Assembly (NCBI GenBank): GCA_937871435.1 | Contig: CALMQM010000088.1 | Location: forward strand, 1 to 33,803 | Length of the DNA: 33,803 nt | Reading direction: 5' to 3' | DNA from: an uncultured Bacteroidota bacterium | Lineage (GTDB): Bacteria; Bacteroidota; Bacteroidia; AKYH767-A; 2013-40CM-41-45 | Shown here: positions 26,576-33,803 of the stretch, in pieces | Numbering within the stretch: the first letter of the stretch is position 1 | How the letters are laid out: every line of letters starts with the position of its first letter | Translations under genes and position numbers: made by a program | The notes under the pieces: model-generated | Databases searched by the model: none | What the model was told of the DNA's origin: nothing | The model's input: only the letters and a program-made list of their open reading frames with translations

Positions 26576-29500
26576 ATGAATGCTCTTTACTCTCTCCAAA
26601 ATCAAGACGCAGTTTTCGCTGAACAAAAATTACCCTTGCTAATAGCGAAACACAAGGGAGTTTTTTCAGCCAACTATTATCGGTTTTATAGAAACAAGTT
26701 GTTGTTGAGATTTCTTCTTTGTCTGCTCCTGAGCATATTTGCAGAAATAGCATCAGCGCAATTGACTGTTGTTCCTGATCCGGCGTGTTCAGCCAATTGT
26801 TGTACACCTACAAGTTGTAATTGCACCGCTGGAGTCATCGCCAGTGGCGGAACAGCTCCTTATACTTATCAGGTACTTGGACCATCAGGACCTGCAGGAA
26901 CTTCAGCTTGTGTTACAGGTTTGTGTCCGGGAAATTATACTTTTATTGTAAGGGATGCATTGGGGGCAACTACTGTTTTACAGGTTCAGGTAGGCGGAGT
27001 ATGTTGTCATATCACTTGTCCCAATGATACAAGCTTTTGTTTCAACGTACCGGATTCATTGATCAAATTGAACAAACCAACCTACACTTCTTCATCTCCA
27101 AATGCCGGTGGAACGGGACCGGGAACTGATTGTGTGTATGATTCGATGTGGAATAATGCACCCCTGGTTTATCCTGTCGGAACTACTGTAGTGAAATGGT
27201 ACGTGCGTGCATTGAACGGACAGATTGATTCCTGTACAATGAATGTAGTGCGCAATCCACCTTCACTTTTCACAATTAAATTCGGCACTTCACCACCAAT
27301 CGTTGGTGGAGTGATCAACATTTGCAATGGACAATCCATTACTTTCGTTGACAGTTCAATCGGGACCAGCGGGAGGTTGTGGAATTTTGGGAATGGATAT
27401 TATTCCGGCAACGCGATTCATACTGAACCTCCGAGCCACTATCCTCCGGGAACCTATTACGATACACTTACTGTGTATGACGCGTGCGGGACACCGCACG
27501 ATACCGCTTTTATGGTCGTGGTAGATTCGGCATCAGGCCCTGATATCTACTGCATCTCTGTGGTTTGTCCGGGAGATACTGTTACCTATCACACAAATTT
27601 CAATTGCACAAATTATAACTGGACAGTCACCGGAGGAGTTTTTTATCCTGTTCCTGCTACGAGCAGTGATTCCGCCACAGTTATTTGGGGAAGCGGCCCG
27701 CAGGGAACTATTGCACTGAGTGTTTCCGGATGCACACCTCCGACAACCTGTACAATTGCTACGATTAAAACGATAGAAATTGTTCCGGCAACTTTAGCGA
27801 TCGAAGGGGATACAGTGATTTGTGCAGGAAGTACAACTACATATTGCGTGCATTGTATTCCGGGAAATAATCATTCCTGGGAATTGATGCCTGCTAATGC
27901 CGGAACTGTAACCGGACAAAATACGTGTTGCATCACAGTCAACTGGAACCCAACTTTTACAGGCATAGCTACTATTGTTGTCAATTATCAAAATGTCCTT
28001 ACTGGTTCAGGTTGTAACCTTCCTGAAAGTTGCAGTCATGATAACGGTTGTGGCGGATCAGGAATTATCAATGTAAACGTTTTACCAATATTTGGCATCA
28101 GTGGTCCTGCGAAAGTTTGTCCGGGTATGATCAGTTCTCCATTCAACGGAATGAATCTTACAACCAATACAATCGCATCAGGTGTTTCATGGAAATTGAT
28201 TACTCCGGTTCCCACGACGTATACTTTTGCTTCAACAGCTTTGTTCAATGCCTATGCATGGACAGATGGACCCGGTATCTACCAACTCACTGCTTATGCT
28301 CCTCCGGGAGTTTATTGCAATGATTCCGCTATGACAACAGTAGAAGTTGTCGACATTAAAATTCCCAACGCGATAAGCGGTCCTGATACAGTGTGTGCCG
28401 GGGTGCCTGTGTTTTATAGTGTTGTACCGAACATGACAGGTGTGACATACACATGGAATGTTACCGGTGGAACATTGGTGCCTCCGGTGAACGGATCATC
28501 AGTTGCAATTATCTGGGGACCGGGTGGAGGAACTGTTAGTGTGTATCAGACACTCACGGCAAGTCCGGGTTGTGTTTCATCTTCTACTGTTGCATTCGTT
28601 GTCAAAACCTGGCCTGCTTTCACGCTTCCTGTAATCACTGCGAGTGCTCCCATTGTATGTCTGAAGGGAACAATAACGTATTCGATTCCTTTGCCACTCA
28701 TCAGCAATGGAACCTATACCTGGTCTGTTGTTCCCGCTACTGCCGGAAACATCATGACAGCAAACGGAACTAATCAAATCTCTATTAAATGGGTTGATAA
28801 TTCCAATCCAAACATTTTTGTGAAACTGAAAATCAGTCGGTGTTACGAAGATTCAGTGATGTTACCGGTAACTTTATTGAGTTTGCCCCCGGTACCGAAT
28901 ATCAGTTATTTGCCCTCTGATCCATGTATCTTCGATCCGGTAAGTTTTACGACAAGCAGCATGGGTCCGATTTGGCATTGGAATTTCGGAGACAATGATA
29001 CTTCAGTTTTTCAAAACCCGGTTCATCCGTATCTCAATTCGGGAGATTTTACCGTTCAATTGTATGTTACAAATGCTCAGGGATGTTCTGATACGGCATA
29101 CACTAAAGTTCATGTAGACAGCATTCCGATCGTTCCTGTGATAACCGGCAATTCAAATGTTTGTCTCGGTGCTTTTGCGAATTATACATTTTCAGAACCG
29201 TTGTTTAATGGTGCGAGTTACACCTGGTCGCTTACCGCGCCGGTGAAAGGGAATGTGGTTTCTTCCAGTTCCACCAATATGTATATGGAATGGACAAGTC
29301 CGGGAACAGATACTATTAAGTTAAGAGTGCAATCTGCATGTCTGGATACAACAGTATATTTTGTTGTAACAATTAATCCATTACCAACACCAGGAATTTC
29401 TGTGCCATCTCCAGCGTGTGAAGGAACAGCCTTGTCATTTTCCGGTTCCGGCGGTGTTTCATATTCCTGGAGTTTCGGTGGTGGAACTGCGAATTCAACA

Positions 29501-32500
29501 GTTATCCAAAATCCTCTGGTCACTTATCCTACAGCTGCAAATTATCCGGTGAGTCTTACTGTTACGGATGCAAATGGTTGTGTGAAAACAACCACCACTA
29601 CTGTAACTATAAACCCGCTACCGTTGGCAGTTATCACCGGACCGAACAGTGTGTGCGCGCTTCCGGCAACAGTGACGATCAGCGCGGTTGCAGCGGCAGG
29701 ATATACATATGTCTGGAATACTTCAGCGACTACTGCTTCAATCACACCAACCATTTCTTTTCCTTCTTCGTTTTCAGTTGTTGTAACGAATTCCTTTGGT
29801 TGCAGCAGGACATCCAACACCATTTTTATCAACGGTGGTTATTGTCCTAACGATACCAGTATATGTGCAGTGAACGACAGCCTCGATTTCAGCAATTCTC
29901 CCCCTGTATGTTTGAGTACAGTATTTACAAAAACCGGTACAGATACATTAGTAGGATGGGATTTCGGTGATGGTGGTACAGCCGGTCCGGTTAATCCTGT
30001 TTCTCATACTTATGCTTTACCTGGAATTTATCTGGTTCAGGTTTTAGGTGTGTCTTATGGAACAGGTTCGACAGGTGCCTGTGTTGATACCATTGCGCGC
30101 TATCACCTTGTGACCATTCCGTTTGATGCGCGATTTGATTATTCATTTCAATGCAATGGGGCAGGAGTGATGCAAACTGTTTTCAGTAATACTTCTTTGT
30201 ACCTAAATTCTGCTTCCGGATATAACTGGACATGGTACGATGTAAGCACTTCAACGACCTTGTCAACGAATCCATTTCCCGGACCCCAAACATTGTCTGC
30301 AGGAACGCATGTAATCAGTTTGAGTGTATTTGATCCAATTACTCTCGCAACTTGTACAGTTACAAAGACTATTGTAGTACCCGTTCCTATTGTTGCAAAC
30401 TTTTCTGTTTCTACTCCGGTGTGCCAGGGTTCCGCTGCGACTTTTACTGACCTCAGTGTATTGATTGGAAATGAAACTTCGCGTTTGTTCAACAATGGAA
30501 ATGGTGGAACTTCCAATCTGGCAGTAGCCAATCTTATTTATGCAAATGCTCCCGGTCCGTATAATGCTACGCTTACTGTGACTGATATTTATGGATGTAC
30601 AAGTGTTGCAACTCAGAGTATCACAGTGACACCAGCCGGGACCGGTACACTTACTGTTGGTCCGCCAACATGTGATTCAGTAATGCTCACTGCATCAGGT
30701 ACAGGACCATTTATCTGGAATACGATTAGTCCACCACCTTCTCCTCCAAATCCTGTATGGGTAAAACAAAGTGGTTTCTATAAGGTAACCGCGACAGGTG
30801 GAAATGGTTGTCCGTATACAGCCGGTCCGGTACAGGTTACTGTAAAAAAATCTCCTGCTGCCACTATCAGTGGTAAAATAAATTATTGCCAGGGAGAAAA
30901 TCTTGATTTGAAAACTACTTCTGCCGGAGTTTCATTTGCATGGATTCGTTTGCCTTCTACACCTGTTGGAGGAAATGCTCCGAATCTGACCTCACCGGCA
31001 AATATTCCGGGAAATGTAACTTATCAGGTCACAGTTACTGCCGCGAATGGATGTACTGCTACAGCAACATATACAGTATATGTTGATCCTGTTCCCGGTT
31101 CAGCAGTGATCGACTCTTCCGGTTCACTCACATTCTGCGATGGTGATTCAGTGATGCTTACAGTCAATCCTCCCGGAGTAAATTATCTCTGGTCAAAATC
31201 GCCTACGCCTGCTCTCACATCACCTGCAAATACAAATGATACTTTATATGCAAGTGTCAGCGGAACTTATTCTGTAATCGTAACAACATTGAATGGTTGC
31301 GCATATCCCGCTATTTCTCCCGTTACGGTAACTGTGAATCCAAATCCGGTTGTGAACATCAGTGGAGATACTGTTTTGTGTGAAGGTGAAACACTCAAAC
31401 TCGTGACTGCTCCGATTGGTGGCGCGACCTATTCATGGATCGGTCCGAATGCAAATGGAAATACAAATCCGTTTGTCAAAGCAAATATTCAATTGAGTGA
31501 TAGCGGCTATTACAGTGTAACAGTTACCAATCCATATGGTTGCTCTGCTACTGATTCTATTTTTGTAGTGGTTAATCCGTCACCACCGACTCCATTTATT
31601 ACTTCCAATCCTGGAGGTGTATTATGTGAAGGACAATTGTATACACTGATTGCCACTCCTGTTCCGGTACCTCCTGTGTATTATACCTGGAGTACTGCGC
31701 AAATGGGCGACAGTATTAAAGTGGCTCGCGCAGGTGATTATTCTGTGACAGCGACCAATCAATTTGGTTGTACATCATCATCCAATGTGATCACAATTCA
31801 TCCTCTGCCGGATCTTAGTTGTATTCCGTCGGGTTGTTATGAATTTTGTAATGAATGTGACTCAGTCACAATTCCCGGTGTACCCGGATTTGCAAGCAAT
31901 ACCTGGCAAATGTTGGTGGGCGGAATCTGGACGTTTTACAGTGCATCTCAAAACCTGACTGTTGTTCCACCCGGTGGAAAATACCGTTTGCTTGCTTCCA
32001 ACGGATGGGGATGTGCGGATTCAAGTGACACACTGAATATTGATTTTAAAGATTGTTGTCCTCCTCCGGATACATTGAATTGTAAAGACACTTGTACAAA
32101 TTTCAACAACATCGCATTGAATGGATTTGTTCCGGAACCTTTATCGCCGAATGTGTTGTTGTCAATAGACAATACCGGTTCACAGGGTGGCAATGGAGAT
32201 TATTATTTGAAGATGCAGGATCAACCCGGACCGTCACTGACATTGGCCGGCGATCAATATGATGGCAAATGGTGTTGCGGTACTTTCTGCTTCGATTTTC
32301 GTTTGTTTGATGACGGTGGCACAGGTGTAAACATCAATCCGAAATTCACAATCATGAACGGGAATCTGGGATTCAGTTTTCAGTCATCCGTTGTAGTGAA
32401 TCAGGGAAATGGCTGGCATAGCATCTGTGCTCCTGTCTCTGATTGCAATCCTCCGCCGGTTTCTGCGAATGGGGCGTGGATTCCGGTAGGAGCGACTGTT

Positions 32501-33019
32501 CCGAATGACTGGACAACAGTATTGAGTAACGTGACTGATGTTATATTCAAAGTTGATTATACAGCAGCGGCAAATGAAATATCGGCAATCGATAATGTGT
32601 GTTTAAATTCCAGTGTACCAAGTATTCATGCTAACAACGATACAACAGTTTGCGCCGGGTCAGTATTAACCCTAAACGTTCAAGGTTGTACAGGACAACC
32701 GGAATGGTATGAACTTTCAGGCGATTCATTGATCTATCTGGTTTCTCAGCCGCTGATTGATGTCACTCCGACGCAGAATACTTGTTATGTAGTGATCTGT
32801 TGTGCAAGTACTGGATGTTGCTGTGATACAGATACTGTCTGCGTAACTGTGAATCCTTTGCCTGTGATCAAATGGCAGGTCAATTATGGAAATGTTTGTC
32901 TGAATGGAGATTCGATTCTCCTTGATACTGCAAACATTTTTGTTTTCGTTGGAAATGTTTTTGTTCCGGTTTCAAAATCTTCACTCAATACGGCGTTTGC
33001 AAGTTGTGCAGGGTTGTAA
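26576..33019 (+). CDS. Giant secreted Ig/PKD repeat adhesin-like protein, probably C-terminally truncated
   Basis: The product has 2147 residues. A signal peptide core lies unusually far in (about 43-62, LLLRFLLCLLLSIFAEIASAQ), so a later TTG start around residue 43 is possible. Residues ~78-140 resemble a SprB-type repeat (TAPYTYQVLGPSGPAG, LCPGNYTFIVRDALG), and ~143-218 a HYR-like module. PKD-type domains are marked by W/FxFG motifs near residues 269, 800, 965 and 1128, and more weakly near 1304. Ig-like Bacteroidota modules (VCxGxxxxxxxxP, TYxWSxxP) fill the rest. Residues ~1841-2015 form a separate laminin-B/CBM-like domain with cysteine pairs (WCCGTFCFDF). The protein is rich in cysteine. 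It ends abruptly (FASCAGL) inside an Ig-like module with no T9SS sorting domain, and overlaps a convergent frame. Likely role: adhesion or gliding-type surface protein. Confidence 0.85.
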   Translation: MNALYSLQNQDAVFAEQKLPLLIAKHKGVFSANYYRFYRNKLLLRFLLCLLLSIFAEIASAQLTVVPDPACSANCCTPTSCNCTAGVIASGGTAPYTYQVLGPSGPAGTSACVTGLCPGNYTFIVRDALGATTVLQVQVGGVCCHITCPNDTSFCFNVPDSLIKLNKPTYTSSSPNAGGTGPGTDCVYDSMWNNAPLVYPVGTTVVKWYVRALNGQIDSCTMNVVRNPPSLFTIKFGTSPPIVGGVINICNGQSITFVDSSIGTSGRLWNFGNGYYSGNAIHTEPPSHYPPGTYYDTLTVYDACGTPHDTAFMVVVDSASGPDIYCISVVCPGDTVTYHTNFNCTNYNWTVTGGVFYPVPATSSDSATVIWGSGPQGTIALSVSGCTPPTTCTIATIKTIEIVPATLAIEGDTVICAGSTTTYCVHCIPGNNHSWELMPANAGTVTGQNTCCITVNWNPTFTGIATIVVNYQNVLTGSGCNLPESCSHDNGCGGSGIINVNVLPIFGISGPAKVCPGMISSPFNGMNLTTNTIASGVSWKLITPVPTTYTFASTALFNAYAWTDGPGIYQLTAYAPPGVYCNDSAMTTVEVVDIKIPNAISGPDTVCAGVPVFYSVVPNMTGVTYTWNVTGGTLVPPVNGSSVAIIWGPGGGTVSVYQTLTASPGCVSSSTVAFVVKTWPAFTLPVITASAPIVCLKGTITYSIPLPLISNGTYTWSVVPATAGNIMTANGTNQISIKWVDNSNPNIFVKLKISRCYEDSVMLPVTLLSLPPVPNISYLPSDPCIFDPVSFTTSSMGPIWHWNFGDNDTSVFQNPVHPYLNSGDFTVQLYVTNAQGCSDTAYTKVHVDSIPIVPVITGNSNVCLGAFANYTFSEPLFNGASYTWSLTAPVKGNVVSSSSTNMYMEWTSPGTDTIKLRVQSACLDTTVYFVVTINPLPTPGISVPSPACEGTALSFSGSGGVSYSWSFGGGTANSTVIQNPLVTYPTAANYPVSLTVTDANGCVKTTTTTVTINPLPLAVITGPNSVCALPATVTISAVAAAGYTYVWNTSATTASITPTISFPSSFSVVVTNSFGCSRTSNTIFINGGYCPNDTSICAVNDSLDFSNSPPVCLSTVFTKTGTDTLVGWDFGDGGTAGPVNPVSHTYALPGIYLVQVLGVSYGTGSTGACVDTIARYHLVTIPFDARFDYSFQCNGAGVMQTVFSNTSLYLNSASGYNWTWYDVSTSTTLSTNPFPGPQTLSAGTHVISLSVFDPITLATCTVTKTIVVPVPIVANFSVSTPVCQGSAATFTDLSVLIGNETSRLFNNGNGGTSNLAVANLIYANAPGPYNATLTVTDIYGCTSVATQSITVTPAGTGTLTVGPPTCDSVMLTASGTGPFIWNTISPPPSPPNPVWVKQSGFYKVTATGGNGCPYTAGPVQVTVKKSPAATISGKINYCQGENLDLKTTSAGVSFAWIRLPSTPVGGNAPNLTSPANIPGNVTYQVTVTAANGCTATATYTVYVDPVPGSAVIDSSGSLTFCDGDSVMLTVNPPGVNYLWSKSPTPALTSPANTNDTLYASVSGTYSVIVTTLNGCAYPAISPVTVTVNPNPVVNISGDTVLCEGETLKLVTAPIGGATYSWIGPNANGNTNPFVKANIQLSDSGYYSVTVTNPYGCSATDSIFVVVNPSPPTPFITSNPGGVLCEGQLYTLIATPVPVPPVYYTWSTAQMGDSIKVARAGDYSVTATNQFGCTSSSNVITIHPLPDLSCIPSGCYEFCNECDSVTIPGVPGFASNTWQMLVGGIWTFYSASQNLTVVPPGGKYRLLASNGWGCADSSDTLNIDFKDCCPPPDTLNCKDTCTNFNNIALNGFVPEPLSPNVLLSIDNTGSQGGNGDYYLKMQDQPGPSLTLAGDQYDGKWCCGTFCFDFRLFDDGGTGVNINPKFTIMNGNLGFSFQSSVVVNQGNGWHSICAPVSDCNPPPVSANGAWIPVGATVPNDWTTVLSNVTDVIFKVDYTAAANEISAIDNVCLNSSVPSIHANNDTTVCAGSVLTLNVQGCTGQPEWYELSGDSLIYLVSQPLIDVTPTQNTCYVVICCASTGCCCDTDTVCVTVNPLPVIKWQVNYGNVCLNGDSILLDTANIFVFVGNVFVPVSKSSLNTAFASCAGL

Positions 33020-33710
33020 AGATTTTGTTGTAAAATTTAAGACAAAAAAACAATGATTTTCTATTATTTTTCCAATCGGTAAGCAATAAAGCAAAGATGC
33101 CCAGACTCAAAGAACCAATCACAGCAGTCGGTAAATGGGTTGTGACAATTAACGAATAAACGGCTGAAAGTCCGCCAATATCGAAAATTAAGCCGGAAGA
33201 AGTTGGATATTTTTTGGTCGAAAGTCGCTGCACAAACAGAAAAGCAAAGGGTAAAAACGTCGTAGCAGCATATTCAGCAAACAATGAAGCTTGGAAAAAC
33301 TGGGTTAAATGATAGGGAATAAAAGCAAAAATTAAGGAAGCCAGAACCGCAACTTTATTGGAAGCTATTTCTTTTGTCCAAAAATAAACGCCTAAAGTTC
33401 CGATTAATGAAAAAATTGTGAAGACAGTTAAGGCGGTAAAATACCAGTCATTGACTATAAACTGAACTAAACAAAAGACATAATATAAAAATGGCGGATA
33501 AAATCTGAATCGCGGATCGCCGAAGCCGAAATTTGAATCGCCAAGCCAGCCGGGAAAATAATTTCCCTGTTTCAATTCATCAAAAAAAGGCAGAACAAAT
33601 CCAAAATGATTGCCAAAGTCTCCTCCCACTGGCATTCCCTTAAAAAAAATAAGTGAGATTGAGATTAATCCAAAGAAGATTACCAGTAGAATTGACTTGT
33701 TCAGCTTCAT
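32985..33710 (-). CDS. PTPS-related / GT-C-like polytopic membrane protein, C-terminally truncated
   Basis: The product has 241 residues, against a usual 500-700 for the group. It has an N-terminal helix (about 7-24) and a conserved luminal-loop motif, GMPVGGDFGNHFG with FPGWLGDSNFGFGDPRFRFYPPFLYY. This is typical of the 6-pyruvoyl-tetrahydropterin-synthase-related membrane protein family, thought to resemble GT-C glycosyltransferases. About five further transmembrane helices follow. From about residue 215 (TDWKNNRKSL) onwards the sequence loses resemblance and ends at TPY, inside the 3' end of the convergent adhesin gene (35-bp overlap). It starts eight bases after the stop of a further upstream gene, so it was part of an operon. 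It is probably a broken gene. Confidence 0.75.
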   Translation of the reverse strand: MKLNKSILLVIFFGLISISLIFFKGMPVGGDFGNHFGFVLPFFDELKQGNYFPGWLGDSNFGFGDPRFRFYPPFLYYVFCLVQFIVNDWYFTALTVFTIFSLIGTLGVYFWTKEIASNKVAVLASLIFAFIPYHLTQFFQASLFAEYAATTFLPFAFLFVQRLSTKKYPTSSGLIFDIGGLSAVYSLIVTTHLPTAVIGSLSLGIFALLLTDWKNNRKSLFFCLKFYNKIFTTLHNLQTPY

Positions 33711-33718
33711 CTTATCAA

Positions 33719-33803
33719 TTATTCAACTTTTATGGCTGTTACCTTCCAACGAATATTGGCGCGATCATCGTCCTTATTAAATCCCTCAATTCTGACCTGA
33801 ACC
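33719..33803 (-). CDS. C-terminal end of an unidentified protein (cut by window edge)
   Basis: The last 27 codons of a gene enter from the right edge on the minus strand. They end VQVRIEGFNKDDDRANIRW, then KVTAIKVE and a TAA stop. The frame stays open to the window end. The stop is eight bases before the start of the membrane protein gene, which implies an operon. The beta-like, charged segment resembles the end of an extracellular or accessory domain, but too little is present to name a family. Confidence 0.6.
   Translation of the reverse strand, partial: VQVRIEGFNKDDDRANIRWKVTAIKVE

Overview
The window looks like chromosomal DNA of a Bacteroidota bacterium, probably a free-living chitinophagal, cytophagal or sphingobacterial type. 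At least four proteins carry a signal peptide together with a C-terminal type IX secretion (T9SS) sorting domain. Two regulatory systems are LytS-type kinases paired with LytTR response regulators. Candidate promoters fit the Bacteroidota TTTG / TAnnTTTG pattern, Shine-Dalgarno sequences are mostly absent, and the DNA is AT-rich. No rRNA, tRNA, CRISPR array or complete insertion sequence was seen.

Layout. 1-934 (minus) holds a small T9SS-sorted protein followed by a thioredoxin-like protein cut by the window edge. 1220-3927 (minus) is a TPR sensor kinase with its LytTR regulator. 3928-6503 is an accessory stretch: palindromes, a perfect 19-bp inverted repeat, and two small exported proteins of unknown function (one a lipoprotein) with cassette-like leaders. 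6504-7136 is a DUF998 membrane protein. 7523-9748 is catalase-peroxidase KatG with a clear terminator and an operator-rich upstream region. 10197-12590 is a large T9SS-sorted glucose/sorbosone-dehydrogenase-like propeller protein, and 12870-13592 is a GNAT acetyltransferase.

At about 13.6-13.8 kb gene direction flips. Every gene to the left is on the minus strand; most of those to the right are on the plus strand. The divergent gap contains a perfect 21-bp palindrome and a cluster of DnaA-box-like 9-mers. To the right come a T9SS-sorted repeat protein (13790-15397), a second GSDH-like propeller protein (15593-17428), and a convergent 1.26-kaa multidomain secreted protein ending in a dockerin-like Ca-binding pair (17497-21270). 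After a 1.1-kb gap follow a ligand-propeller LytS kinase and its LytTR regulator (22397-26113), a transposase HTH remnant, and a 2147-aa Ig/PKD adhesin-like protein (26576-33019).

The right end is anomalous. The giant adhesin stops abruptly without a sorting domain. At the same point a convergent PTPS-related/GT-C-like polytopic membrane protein loses its C-terminal part. This looks like a rearrangement or an assembly junction near 33.0 kb.

Functionally the window is mostly cell-surface and secreted machinery: propeller dehydrogenase-like proteins, Ig/PKD adhesins and small exported proteins. It also has two paralogous envelope-sensing LytS/LytTR systems and one peroxide-defence enzyme. There is no single obvious new multigene system. 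The most noteworthy items are the double truncation at the right end, the palindrome plus DnaA-box-like cluster at the strand switch, the dockerin-like C-terminus in a T9SS organism, and the accessory island with its inverted repeats.
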